Shown here one piece after another: positions 37,659 to 47,378 of a stretch of DNA of 64,000 bases. The stretch is from Prescottella defluvii. GTDB lineage: Bacteria > Actinomycetota > Actinomycetes > Mycobacteriales > Mycobacteriaceae. The DNA lies in contig CP121458.1 in assembly GCA_029690005.1 (NCBI GenBank), positions 5,537,872 through 5,601,871 on the forward strand. Direction: 5' to 3'. The notes under the pieces were generated by a model that had not been told where the DNA came from, ran no database searches, and saw nothing but the letters and a program-made list of their open reading frames with translations. Every line of letters begins with the position of its first letter. Position 1 is the stretch's first letter. A program made the translations under genes and the position numbers.

Positions 37659-38087
37659 ATGCGCCGCTCGTACCGCATCGCCTTCGCAATCGGCTCCGTC
37701 ACGATGGCCCTCGGCCTCGCCCCGGCAACCGCGTCCGCGACACCGAGCGGGGGCGTCACCGGCGAGATCCTCGCACAAGCGACGGTCGGCGGCCGGGACT
37801 ACGTACTGCGGCGCATCACGATCGCGCCAGGCGGCACGACGGGCTGGCACTTCCACGACGGCATGCTCTACGGAATCGTCACTCAGGGCTCGCTGACGCA
37901 CTACAGGTCGGACTGCACGATCGACGGCGTCTACAACGCCGGCGGCACCATCGTCGAACCGAGCGGCCACGGATTCGTCCACATGGGCCGCAACCTCGGG
38001 CCGACGCCGATGGTGCTGCAGGTGCTGTACGTCAATCCGGCCGGGAGCCCGCTCGCGGAAGACGCGCCGGCGCCGGACTGCGCGTGA
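37659..38087 (+). CDS. Secreted cupin-domain protein
   Basis: A 142-aa protein with a Sec signal peptide (MRRSYRIAFAIGSVTMALGL, cleavage after ATASA near residue 27). A cupin core follows: PGGTTGWHFHDGMLYGIVTQ with two histidines for metal binding and a GHGFVHMGRNLG second motif. Two cysteines (DCTIDG and the final DCA) could form a disulfide outside the cell. GGAGAGG precedes the ATG. Substrate unknown. Confidence 0.75.
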   Translation: MRRSYRIAFAIGSVTMALGLAPATASATPSGGVTGEILAQATVGGRDYVLRRITIAPGGTTGWHFHDGMLYGIVTQGSLTHYRSDCTIDGVYNAGGTIVEPSGHGFVHMGRNLGPTPMVLQVLYVNPAGSPLAEDAPAPDCA

Positions 38088-38171
38088 GTCCGGGTCGGTC
38101 GGCCACGTCGGAACGGAAAGGCAAGCGTGCCGGCACCACACCGGAATCCAGGAAGCGACGGGAGAATCGTC

Positions 38172-38647
38172 ATGAAGGCCATCATCGTGTGCACCTCCGT
38201 GTCTCACGGCAACACCAGGAAGGTCGCCGACGCCATGGGCCAGATCCTCGATGCCCGTGTGGTGACCCCTGAGCAGGTCGGTCCTGCAGAACTCTCCGAC
38301 TACGATCTCGTGGGATTCGGGTCAGGGATCTACTTGGGGTCCTTCCATTCGCAGCTGCACAAGTTCGTCCAGGCACTCCCCCAGGGGCGGCAAAGCAAGG
38401 CATTCGTGTTCGCCACCAGTGGATTTTCCGACGCAGGGATCCACAGCTACTCCCGCCCCCTCGTGCGGCTTCTCGACCAGAAGGGCTTCGAGGTCGTCGA
38501 CACCTTCTCATGTCGCGCGTTGGACACCTTTCTCCCGTTCAAGCTGGTCGGCGGCGTCAGGAAAGGTCGACCGAACGACACCGATCTGGAGTCGGCGCGC
38601 GCACGTTTACCCAAGGGCTGCGGGCTCGGATCCGTACCGAGTCGTGA
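38172..38647 (+). CDS. Flavodoxin-family protein, frameshifted near the C-terminus
   Basis: Reconstructed at 158 aa. The FMN phosphate loop is IVCTSVSHGNTRKVADAMG and the second FMN loop GSGIYLGSFHSQLHKFV. A missing base at about 38602-38606 shifts the frame near the end; restored, it ends TQGLRARIRTES with a stop at 38647 instead of running on. It probably serves as an electron carrier or in protoporphyrinogen/menaquinone-type redox. Its partner is not visible; the nearby P450s are more than 15 kb away. Confidence 0.78.
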
Positions 38648-38737
38648 CCGGTCCGGAAGGATCCGACCCTCGACCGCACATCACCGCGCCGCGGCGGAGT
38701 CGACGATACGACTCGTCTTCGCGCGGCTCTGGCACAG

Positions 38738-39625
38738 TCATGCCCCGGGCGACGCGTTGAGCAACGCGAGCTCGTCGGACGTCAGGTCGAGCGTTGCTGC
38801 GGCGACCGAATCGATCACGGATTCCGGCCGGGAGGCGCCCGGGATGGGGATCACCACCGAGGATTGATGCAGCTGCCACGCCAGGGCGACCCGGTGACTG
38901 CTCACCCCGCGTGCTCGCGCAACCGCAGCGAACGGTGATCCGTCCTCGCCGAAGCTCTTGGCCTGCCGCATGCCGCCGAACGGGCCCCACGACAGAAAGG
39001 CCAGCCCACGCTCCTCGCATGCCTGTATCTCCGCTTCGGCGGAGCGGACCGCGGGCGAGTACTCGTTCTGCACCGACACCAGGGCTTCGCCGAGGATCCG
39101 CTGCGCGACGTCGATCCGGTCGACGTCGGCGTTGGAGATCCCCACGCGCTCGACCAGTCCCTCGTCGTGAAGGGCGCGGAGCGCGAGCATCGATTCCCCG
39201 TATGGAAGTTGGGGGTCGGGTCGGTGATGCTGGTACAGCGGTAGCGAGTCGAGTCCGAGTCTCCGGATCGACGCAATGCATGCCTTCCGGAGGTGTCGGT
39301 GACTTCCGTCGATCCACCACGTGTCGGTCTCGGGGAAGCGGAGGTGGCCACCTTTCGTGGCCACGACAACGTCGTCCAACGGCCCCGACCACGTCCGCAG
39401 CGCATCGATCAGTGCCAACTCGTTGACCCCGTCACCACCGCCCGCGGGACCGTACACGTCTGCGGTGTCGAACAATCGGATGCCAGCGTCGAGGGCGGCA
39501 TGCACCGCCCGACGTCCGCGATCAACGTCATAGCCGGCGACCTGGGTGATCGTCATGGATCCGAATCCGATCGCCGGCACACCGAGGTTGCCGAGTCGCC
39601 GGCGAGGAAGACTTGTGCGGCTCAT
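38738..39625 (-). CDS. Aldo-keto reductase
   Basis: A 295-aa aldo-keto reductase, intact: RRLGNLGVPAIGFGSMTI, the Asp-Tyr pair in LFDTADVYGPAGGG, lysine in VVVATKGGH and histidine in LYQHHRPDPQ. The ATG overlaps the stop of the upstream SDR (ATGA). It is the last gene of the VOC-SDR-SDR-AKR operon read leftward. The substrate is unknown; the operon looks like a small catabolic or detoxification pathway for an alcohol or carbonyl compound. Confidence 0.82.
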   Translation of the reverse strand: MSRTSLPRRRLGNLGVPAIGFGSMTITQVAGYDVDRGRRAVHAALDAGIRLFDTADVYGPAGGGDGVNELALIDALRTWSGPLDDVVVATKGGHLRFPETDTWWIDGSHRHLRKACIASIRRLGLDSLPLYQHHRPDPQLPYGESMLALRALHDEGLVERVGISNADVDRIDVAQRILGEALVSVQNEYSPAVRSAEAEIQACEERGLAFLSWGPFGGMRQAKSFGEDGSPFAAVARARGVSSHRVALAWQLHQSSVVIPIPGASRPESVIDSVAAATLDLTSDELALLNASPGA

Positions 39626-40344
39626 TTTCCTACGGCCGTCCATCCGCCGTCGACGGGCATGCACACTCCCGTCACGAAGCCGGCGTCGAGTGCGAGGTGT
39701 TCGATCGATCGGGCCATCTCGTCGGGCGTGCACAAGCGGCCAAGCGGCGTGCGTTCCTTCGTCGCCGACACGTCGTAGCCCCGATCGATCATTTCCTGAA
39801 CCATCGGCGTGAGGGTATGGCCGGGGGCAACGCTGTTGACTCGGATCAGCGGCGCCCATTCGATGGCGAGGTTCTTGCTCAGTTGTTGCACAGCGGCTTT
39901 CGCCGGGCCGTAGTCGGCCTGTCGCTGCCAGCCGCCGTACGCGGTGGTCGACGATATCGTCACGATCGATCCTGGCCTCCCTGCGTCGACCAGCGGACGC
40001 GCGAAGGCCGACGCGACCATCAGCGTGCCCACCACGTGCACGTCGAAAACCCGCCTTACTCTTCCGGGTTCGAGTTCGAGCGCCGGAACGTAGGACCCGC
40101 GAATCCCGTGACATGTCACCAACACGTCGGGAGCCGACCCGTGCGCGCTCGCACGCGCCATCGCCGCTTCCACCCCGTCATGATCCGTGACGTCCACCTG
40201 GAAGTAGTTGACGCCCTGCATCGGGGAGCCGGGTTCGTTCAGGTCGAAGACACTCACCCTCAGGCCTCTTGCGAGCAGTCGGTCGACGACCGCGGCGCCG
40301 ATCCCGCTCGACCCTCCTGTAACGACAGCATGTTCCGCGCCCAT
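39622..40344 (-). CDS. Short-chain dehydrogenase/reductase
   Basis: A 240-aa SDR, intact: HAVVTGGSSGIGAAVVDRLL, CHGIRGSY in place of NNAG, the catalytic serine in ISSTTAYGGW and the YGPAK pair. Start ATG 40344 has GAGGAGG 7 nt upstream. It lies 55 nt downstream of the mycofactocin-type SDR and is coupled to the aldo-keto reductase by an ATGA overlap. Confidence 0.82.
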   Translation of the reverse strand: MGAEHAVVTGGSSGIGAAVVDRLLARGLRVSVFDLNEPGSPMQGVNYFQVDVTDHDGVEAAMARASAHGSAPDVLVTCHGIRGSYVPALELEPGRVRRVFDVHVVGTLMVASAFARPLVDAGRPGSIVTISSTTAYGGWQRQADYGPAKAAVQQLSKNLAIEWAPLIRVNSVAPGHTLTPMVQEMIDRGYDVSATKERTPLGRLCTPDEMARSIEHLALDAGFVTGVCMPVDGGWTAVGK

Positions 40345-40399
40345 CAAAATCCTCCTCGAGTGAACTCTTCACGCCCTCAGCAAGTCTGTGCGGGTTGTG

Positions 40400-41200
40400 T
40401 CACCGGATGGTCGAGCCGGCGTCGACCGGCAGGGAGATGCCGGTGACATATCGAGCGTCGGTCGACGTGAGATACATCAACGCACCGGTGACGTCGGAGA
40501 CATCGATCCGTTCGACCGGCAACGAGTTGACGAAGATGGGTGCGAGATCGGGTCGCTGTTCCAGCAGTTCCGGAAGTACTTGCGAATGCCCTTGTGGCGT
40601 ATCGACTCCCGTGGGATTGATCATGTTCACTCGGATGTTCCGGTTGGAGAGCTCGAGAGCCAGCGACCTGCACAGCCCCGTGAGTGCGTGCTTGGACGCG
40701 ACGTACGGCAGGTAGAAGGGGAGCCCGATCGTGCTCGCCGTCGACCCGGTGATCACGATGCTTCCGCCACCGGCAGCTTCCAGGTGCGGGATGGAGGCCG
40801 CGCAGGTGTTCCACACCCCTGTGAGGTTGACGTCGAGGGTCGCCTGCCAGAGCTCCTCGGTGACCTCCTCGTGGGGTTGGACGGTGCAGATCGACGCATT
40901 GGCGACGACGACGTCCAACCGTCCCAGCTTCGCGACGCCTTCGGAGACGGTTCGTTGCAGCCCACTGCGGTCGCGGACATCGACCTCGGCGATGTGAACG
41001 CGGCGCCCGGTCGCCGCGACCATGCGCGCCGTCTCCGCAAGCCCCTCACTCGTCCCCATGGCGTAAGGGACGAAGTCCTCCTGCCGGCAGACATCGATCG
41101 CGATGACGTCGGCGCCTTCGGCCGCCATGGCTACCGCGTGATTACGGCCCTGACTTTGCGCGGCGCCGGTAACCAGCACAACTTTTCCTTGCATTCTCAC
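40400..41200 (-). CDS. Mycofactocin-coupled-type SDR oxidoreductase
   Basis: A 266-aa SDR, intact. The opening MQGKVVLVTGAAQSQGRNHA and the long insertion after the second strand (IAIDVCRQEDFVPYAMGTSE) are marks of the mycofactocin-coupled SDR family, whose NAD stays bound and is re-oxidised through the peptide cofactor mycofactocin. The YVASK catalytic pair is present. The start could be GTG 41200 or ATG 41194. An inverted repeat (41236-41249) lies just upstream. No mycofactocin biosynthesis gene is in the window. Confidence 0.78.
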   Translation of the reverse strand: MRMQGKVVLVTGAAQSQGRNHAVAMAAEGADVIAIDVCRQEDFVPYAMGTSEGLAETARMVAATGRRVHIAEVDVRDRSGLQRTVSEGVAKLGRLDVVVANASICTVQPHEEVTEELWQATLDVNLTGVWNTCAASIPHLEAAGGGSIVITGSTASTIGLPFYLPYVASKHALTGLCRSLALELSNRNIRVNMINPTGVDTPQGHSQVLPELLEQRPDLAPIFVNSLPVERIDVSDVTGALMYLTSTDARYVTGISLPVDAGSTIR

Positions 41201-41235
41201 ATTTACCCCACGATCCCGAATTTCTGATGTTCCAC

Positions 41236-41249
41236 TGAGTGAGCACTCA
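41236..41249. promoter_or_regulatory. Candidate TetR-type operator TGAGTG-AG-CACTCA
   Basis: A perfect inverted repeat with 6-bp arms, 35 nt before the mycofactocin-type SDR start and just after the VOC gene. The shape is like TetR-family operators. The regulator is not identified. Confidence 0.5.
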
Positions 41250-41297
41250 CGTTTCGAGTTGGTTTCCGACCCGGCATCCGATGCGGTCGAGACGTAC

Positions 41298-41777
41298 TTA
41301 CGCCTGTTCCAATCGGTTTGCCAACCGCATCTCGGTGTCGCGATCGAGCAGTTCGATCGTCAGACCCAGGGCATCCCGGTGGTAGGCGGTTCCGGCAGGG
41401 CACTCGCCGTCGCGAACGCCGCCCATCCACAGTGGTGAGCCTCGCCGTTCGAGCTCCTTCGACGCTCGAGCCAGGTCCTCGACCACGAATCCGAGATGGT
41501 GGATGCCCGAACCGCTTTGCCACACCGGAGAACCCGGGACTTCACGCAACAACTCCAGATACGGGGGACCATCCACGGTCAGCCCGAGGCGTTGCACCGT
41601 CGAGTGTTCGACACCATCGATCCGGCATTGGTAGTGCGACTCGGGGAACAGGCGTATCGAAAGGCCGTAGATCTCTTCGAAGTGCTGCACTGCGGCGTCG
41701 ACGTCCTGCACGACGATGCCGACATGATGCAGGTGGCCAAGACCGAAGTCGACACCGGGCATGGCGAACGGTGTCAT
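41298..41777 (-). CDS. VOC (glyoxalase/epimerase-fold) protein
   Basis: A 159-aa vicinal-oxygen-chelate protein, intact. LGHLHHVGIVVQDVDAAVQH opens the first module and SGIHHLGFVVEDLARASKEL the second, each with a metal-binding histidine; ALGLTIELLDRDTE supplies the C-terminal glutamate. It resembles methylmalonyl-CoA epimerases. It has GGAGGG upstream and is probably the first gene of the leftward VOC-SDR-SDR-AKR group, although the 97-nt gap to the next gene contains an operator-like repeat. Confidence 0.78.
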   Translation of the reverse strand: MTPFAMPGVDFGLGHLHHVGIVVQDVDAAVQHFEEIYGLSIRLFPESHYQCRIDGVEHSTVQRLGLTVDGPPYLELLREVPGSPVWQSGSGIHHLGFVVEDLARASKELERRGSPLWMGGVRDGECPAGTAYHRDALGLTIELLDRDTEMRLANRLEQA

Positions 41778-42334
41778 CCAGAACCCTCCTTGTATGAACG
41801 GAACGAACGTCGGAGTCGGATCCGCGTCTCGTAGCAGAATGATCGTTCAAAAGATGAAAATATTCAAGCGACACTCCCCCGATACTGACTCTTTGCCGAC
41901 CAGACCACCCTCACAAACCTCCACTGAATGAAGGTTCAACCAGCCATTTTGGCGCCGAGTTCGGACGGGCGCGGATCAGACATCTTCGACGCGCCGGCGG
42001 TCAGATTCGCGGCACGAGGGAGCGTCCTCCGAAAAGACTTCCCTGCAAGGGTGTTCGCCGACGGCATGGTTGTTTGTACGCTCGCGGCGTCGTCGGCTGC
42101 GCGAAGGAGAAGGGCTGCAACGGCATCGGCGTCGTCCACGACAGCACCACGCACGGCGAGCCGTCGGGAAAGTAGATGGACTCGGCGCTCGAGAAGGCGG
42201 GCCCGAAGCAGGCCGGCAACGAGGAGCTCGAGGCGAATGATCTTGTCTCGCAGGTCTACACGATCGCGTCTGCGACCGGAACAGCGCGAGACGGAAGACC
42301 GTGGCTGCCCTGTACGGACAGCCACGGTCGGTGT
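41778..42334. other. Long intergenic region with a possible gene remnant
   Basis: About 560 bases. The left third is AT-richer than its surroundings and holds the VOC promoter. Between about 42090 and 42330, plus-strand frames give protein-like text (CAKEKGCNGIGVVHDSTTHG, then MDSALEKAGPKQAGNEELEA) but are interrupted by a stop and lack a clear start. I cannot name a family. The terminator at 42299-42327 belongs to the esterase gene. Confidence 0.45.
42299..42327 (-). terminator. Hairpin terminator of the esterase gene
   Basis: A 9-bp stem (42299-42307 with 42319-42327) 8 nt after the esterase stop on the minus strand. Confidence 0.65.
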
Positions 42335-43295
42335 TCAGATTGCCGAGGATTCACTCAGCTTCAGCACGCGTCGAATCAGCTGCCACAGCTCGAGACGGGC
42401 CGGGCCCGTGAGCGACAGCTTGGGGAAGGTGAGAAACCCGTGGAACAGGCCGTCGAAGCGATGCGCAATCACGGGCACGCCGTCGGTCGCGAGACGCTCG
42501 GCGTACTGGTCGCCCGCCGTGCAGGGCGGGTCCAGCTCGGCCGTGACGACGAGCGCCGGGGAAGCCCCTCCAGCGATGCGGCTCGGGTAGGGACGACGAA
42601 CTCGCTCGTCCGGTCACCGGGCGCGTACTGCTCCCAATACCAGCGCATCGCCGTGGTGGTGTTGTAGTAGCCCACGCCGTACTGCTGGTACGACTCGGTC
42701 GTGAAGTCGTCGTCGATGACCGGATAGATGAGGATCTGGGCGGCGATGCGGGGAACACCGCGCTCCCGCGCCGCCAGCGACACCGTCGCCGCGAGATTCC
42801 CGCCGGCGCTGTCTCCGGCGACCGCGATACGACCCGGGTCCCCTCCGTACTCACCGACATTTTCTGCGGTCCACAGCAATGCTGCGTAGACGTCCTCCAT
42901 CGCAGCCGGCGCTCTGTGCTCCGGCGCGAGCCGGTAGTCGACCGAGACAACCACCGAATCCACCGCGTCCGCCATCGAACGACAGAACTCGTCATGGGAA
43001 TCCAGGCCGCAGAAGACGAATCCCCACCGTGAGCAAACACGATCACCGGTAGCGGATCGTTCGCCTCGGTGTGGGGACATACACACGCAGTGGCAGGTCT
43101 CCGCCCGGACCGTCGATGACGACGTCGCGCGCGACCTGCATGTCGGGTGTGCGGGTAAGTGGTGCTCGACGAGAGGCGATGATCTCGCGAAGCTCCTGAG
43201 CCGAGTACTGCGTGACGTCCGGGAAGCTGGACTTCGAGAACGTCCAGCATCGCTTCCACATCAGGGTGCAAATCGGCTCGGCGAACCTCTCCCAA
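42335..43295 (-). CDS. HSL-family alpha/beta-hydrolase (acetyl esterase/lipase), four frameshifts
   Basis: Reconstructed at 320 aa. Hormone-sensitive-lipase family marks are clear: the oxyanion HGG in VIVFAHGGGFVFCGL, VDYRLAPEHRAPAAMEDVYA, the nucleophile elbow VAGDSAGGNLA, the acid in VVTAELDPPCTAGD and the histidine in RFDGLFHGFLT. Frame breaks occur at about 43218-43220 (extra C), 43072-43075, 43021-43024 and 42558-42561 (one base missing each). Corrected, the length is an exact multiple of three. The proposed TTG start is weak. Four breaks in 960 bases is dense, so true decay cannot be excluded. Confidence 0.65.
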
Positions 43296-43503
43296 GTGAC
43301 TTTTCCTCTCTTGCGTGCGGCATTTCGAATCCGGAGAACAAACAGGCCACCGTCCGGGAGGGAGCGGTGCCTCGCTCGGGTCCGATCATTCAGGTTCACA
43401 GCACCTGCTCACGGCTACAAGACCGGTGTCCCGGCGAATGGGAAGGTTCGCGACACGGCGCTCGCCCAGAAGCCTCGAGAATCTCCCAAACCGTCCCCGC
43501 GAA

Positions 43504-43517
43504 TAGAACTAGTTCCT
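43504..43517. promoter_or_regulatory. KstR-like operator before the SDR/acetoacetate-decarboxylase pair
   Basis: TAGAACTAGTTCCT fits TnnAACnnGTTnnA at all fixed positions but the last, with the palindrome GAACTAGTTC. It lies 37 nt before the SDR ATG. Confidence 0.6.
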
Positions 43518-43554
43518 ACTATCGGCGAGTATCGGACGCACGATGGGAGACGTG

Positions 43555-44414
43555 ATGACTTCGGATACGAACTCCGGAGCGTTAGCGGGCAGATCGATTC
43601 TGGTGACGGGCGGCGGCAGCGGTATCGGTCTCGGTATCGCGCAGGCCCTCGTCGCCGACGGCGCCCACGTCACGATCTGCGGCCGCAGCGCCGACAAGCT
43701 GTCGGGGCAGCCGAGAAGATCACCGCGTCGGGTGCATTCGCTTCCGGCGGATCGGTCACCACCATCGCCGCCGACGTCACGAACGAGTCCGACGTCGAAC
43801 GCGCGGTCGCCCGGACGATCGAGACCACCGGACGCCTCGACGGGGTCGTCGCGTGCGCGGGCGGCAACGAGACCATCGCACCCGTCACCCAGCTCGACGC
43901 CGACGCGTGGCGGCGCACGATCGACCTCAACGTCACCGGCACGATGCTCACGATCAAGCACGGAGCTCGGGCCCTCGTCGCGGCCGGCGGCGGCTCGATC
44001 GTCGCGATCTCGTCGATCGCGGCAAGCAACACCCACCGCTGGTTCGGCGCGTACGGCGTCTCCAAGTCCGGTGTCGACCACCTGGTGCGGCTTGCGGCGG
44101 ACGAGTTGGGCGCCAGCAACGTTCGCGTCAACGGCATCCGTCCCGGACTCACCCGCACCGACCTGGTCGCACTCATCACCGACGGCGGACCGATCCTCGA
44201 CGACTACATGGAATGCACTCCCCTGGGCCGGGTCGGCGAGGTCGAGGACATCGCCGGGCTCGCGCAGTTCCTCCTCGGCCCGCAGTCCTCGTGGATCACC
44301 GGACAGATCATCAACGTCGACGGCGGCCAGATGCTGCGGCGCGGGCCGGACTTCCGGTCCATGCTCGAGCAGGTCTACGGCGCCGACGGTCTGCGTGGGG
44401 TGGTGTCGCAGTGA
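43555..44414 (+). CDS. Short-chain dehydrogenase/reductase, frameshifted
   Basis: Reconstructed at 286 aa. It begins MTSDTNSGALAGRSILVTGG with the cofactor loop TGGGSGIGLGIAQAL, CAGGNETIAP, the catalytic serine in ISSIAASNTH and YGVSK. A missing G in the run 43704-43707 breaks the frame; restored, it reads KLSGAAEKITASGA. GGGAGA precedes the ATG. The KstR-like box upstream and a GTGA overlap with the acetoacetate-decarboxylase-like gene suggest both are sterol-induced; a hydroxysteroid or 3-hydroxyacyl substrate is a guess. Confidence 0.78.
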
Positions 44415-45141
44415 GCTCGCATCTGGTGCTCGGCAAGCAGGTCGACATGCCGGTCGAGATTCGGGCCGCGTCGGCGTTCATGGCCATGTACTCCGTCCCC
44501 GCGAAGGCTGCCCAGAGGCTCATCAGCCACACGGGCCTCGAGATCTTGCAGTACCGGCCCGGACGCGGACTGTGCGGGCTGGTCTTCGTCGACTACGTCG
44601 ACGGCGATCTCGGGCCGTACAACGAATTCGGCGTCACGTTCATGGTCCGCAATCACCGCCATCGTGGACGGTCGTCCATGCTCGGCGATCTGCGGTCGCT
44701 GGCCGGGGGCAGCGCGGGGGCGCTGATCCATCAGCTCCCGGTCGACGGCGAGTTCACCCTCGCCGCCGGACGCGGCATCTGGGGCTTCCCGAAGATCCTG
44801 GCCGACTTCGAGGCCGATCACGTCAGCCCGGTCCGACGCGGCGCGGTCAGCCAGGACGGTCGACTCATCGCGGAACTGACCGTGAAGCAGGGCATCCCCA
44901 CCCCGGGCGGCGGCGCCAACGCGTCCGTAGAGGCGTACTCGCACCTCGACGGCGTCACCCGTCACACCGCGTGGGACATGAATCCGACCGGGGTCCGCAC
45001 CGGATCGGCGGCGCCGGACTGCGACTCGGCAGCCATCCGATAGCCGACGAGCTGCGCTCACTCGGCCTGCCCCGCCGGGCCCTGATGACGACCACGATCC
45101 CGGATCTGAAGATGACGTTCGGCGACGCGGCCGCCGTCTGA
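44411..45141 (+). CDS. Acetoacetate-decarboxylase-family protein, frameshifted near the C-terminus
   Basis: Reconstructed at 243 aa. The fold is indicated by LQYRPGRGLCGLVFVDYVDG, GPYNEFGVTFMVRNHRHRG and the AAGRGIWGFPKILADFEADH segment, which carries the lysine region of the acetoacetate decarboxylase fold. One base is missing at about 44999-45003; restored, it ends RLGSHPIADELRSLGL and LKMTFGDAAAV. GTG start overlapping the SDR stop. Family members include decarboxylases and aldolase-dehydratases on 3-oxo acids; the present reaction is unknown. Confidence 0.76.
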
Positions 45142-45257
45142 TCGACTCCGGGAATATTCGGCGCGATGCCTCTTGCGAATCGAGACCAACTGGTGTGTGC
45201 TGAAGACTTGGACATTTGATCAACTTCGGTTCTCCACCTCGCGCAAAGGATTACGTC

Positions 45258-47323
45258 TTGACGATCAGTCGACGCAGTGTGCTGGCCGGAGCCGCGGCCG
45301 CACCGGCGCTCGCAGCCATAGCCAACGCAGCCGGTTCCACCGCTTCAGCTCAGCCCCGCTCCGCTTCCGCCCCCGCCCGCCGCTCCGCGTCCGAGCAGGG
45401 GTTCCGGGTCGGCGTCGGCCTCTCGGACATGACCGGACCCGTCGCCGAGAACGGCATGATGGGTTACTCGCAGTTCGACCAGCGGGCCGAGGGCCTGCAT
45501 CAGCGGACCCGCGTGCGCGCCTACGTCTTCGCCGACGCCGACGACAACCGCGTCGTCTACACGTGCGCCGACACCTGCATGGTCTTCCAGGCCGTCCACG
45601 ATGCCGTCCTCGCGCGGTTGGCGGCCAAGTACGGCGACCTGTACACCGAGAAGAACGTGATGCTCACGGCCGTGCACTCGCACGCGGCGTGTGGCGGCGC
45701 GTCGCAGGACTACGCGTACAGCCTCGCGACGCTGGGCTTCCAGCCGCAGGTGTTCGACGCCGAGGTCGACGGCGTGGTCGAGGCCATCAGCGCCGCGCAC
45801 GACAACCTCGCAGCGGGCACCGTGGCCTACGGACGCAGTGAGCTGAAGGACGCCAGCGTCAACCGATCCCGCGTAGCGTTCGATCGGAACCCGCAGCGCG
45901 ACAAGGACTACTACCCGCTCGGCATCGACACCTCGATGCGGGTGCTCAAGATCAGCCAGGGTGGCGACAACGTCGGCGGCATCGGCTGGTTCCCCACCCA
46001 CGGCGCGTCGCTCACCAACAAGAACCACCTGATCTCCGGTGACAACAAGGGCGCCGCCGCGTACTTCTGGGAGCACGACGTCGCCGGGGTGCGCTACCTC
46101 GACGGCAAGCCCGCATTCGTCGCGTGCTTCCCGCAGACCAACACCGGCGACATGTCCCCCAACCTCGATCTGGAGCCGGGCCACGGACCCACGGCCGACG
46201 AATTCGAGAACACCCGCATCATCGGCGAACGCCAGGTGGCCGCGGCACGGGAGGCGTACAAGCAGGCGACGCCGCTGAAGTCGACGACGGTCGACAGCCG
46301 AATCATGTACCTGGACATGGCGAACCAGCTGGTGGACGGCAAGTACACCGCCGACGGTCAGCCGCGTCGCACCGCGCCGGCGTGCGTCGGCGCCGCGATG
46401 GCCGCGGGCAGTACCGAGGACGGGCCGGCGATCGAGCTCTTCACCGAGGGCATGCACAATCCGATGATCGACGCGCTCGGCGGCGTCGACACCCCGACCC
46501 CACAGTGGCTCGCCGACGCGCAGGCCCCCAAGCTCGTGCTGGTGCCGGTCGGCCTGCTGCCCCGGACGGCTGGGTGCCGCACGTGCTCAAGATCCAGATC
46601 ATCCGCATCGGCGACATCTACGTCGTGGGCGGCCCGGCCGAGTTCACCATCGTCTCGGGTCTGCGCGTCCGGCGCACGGTCGCCGAGGAACTGGGCGTTC
46701 CGCTCGAGAACGTCATCTTCCAGGGCTACGCCAACGCGTACTCCAGCTACTGCACGACGCCCGAGGAGTACGACGCGCAGCAGTACGAGGGTGGCTCGAC
46801 GCTGTTCGGCCGCAACACACTCCCCGCCTACCAGCAGGGCTTCGCGGCACTCGCGGCCGCGATGAAGGCCGGCGCGGACATCCCCCGAGGACCGGCACCC
46901 CGCGACCTGTCCGGCTTCCAGCCCGGGTTCGGGCACGACTTCCCGTTCGATGCGCCACTGGCCGGTCGCAACTTCGGCGACGTCGTCGTCCAGCCCGCGG
47001 GCAGCGCAGGCACGGGCGAGCAGGTGGCGGTCGAGTTCGTCACCGGACACCCCAAGAACGACCTGCACCGCCGCGGAACGTATTTCGAGGTGCAGCGGCG
47101 CGACGGCGACCGCTGGGTACGGCACGCGGACGACGGCGACTGGGCCACCAAGTACCGGTGGCGGCGCGACGGCATCAACGCGTCGATCGCGCGCATCACG
47201 TGGGATGTCCCGGCGGGCACACCGTCGGGCACCTACCGGATCCAGCACTTCGGCAACTGGAAGAACCCCGACGGCGCGGTATTCCCCCTCACCGGTACAT
47301 CGGCGGAGTTCTCAGTCCGCTAG
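45258..47323 (+). CDS. Tat-exported neutral/alkaline ceramidase, frameshifted
   Basis: Reconstructed at 688 aa from TTG 45258 (AAGGA 7 nt upstream). A twin-arginine signal (TISRRSVLAGAAAAPALAAI) starts the protein. The ceramidase domain shows VGVGLSDMTGPVAENGMMGY, the zinc-site region LTAVHSHAACGGASQDY, WFPTHGASLTNKNHLISGDN and the nucleophile region TNTGDMSPNLDLEPGH. A C-terminal beta domain follows (residues about 540-688). One C is missing at 46560-46563; restored, it reads VGLLPPDGWVPHVLK. It hydrolyses the amide of N-acyl sphingosine outside the membrane; host or environmental lipid use is plausible. Confidence 0.88.
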
Positions 47324-47333
47324 CGGCTGGAGC

Positions 47334-47378
47334 TGAAGGGTCCCTTCACACGCTGTCCGAGTGTGAAGGGACCCTTCA
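47334..47378. terminator. Bidirectional hairpin terminator, GAAGGGTCCCTTC repeat type (copy 1)
   Basis: A perfect 18-bp stem (47334-47351 with 47361-47378); each arm itself contains GAAGGGTCCCTTC. The minus-strand SRPBCC gene stop codon lies inside the right arm. Confidence 0.8.

Noticed and set aside
42335..43295. Calling the HSL esterase a pseudogene
   Set aside because: Four frame breaks are many, but each is a one-base change and the corrected gene keeps every catalytic motif and an exact codon length, matching the error pattern elsewhere. The doubt is kept in its entry.
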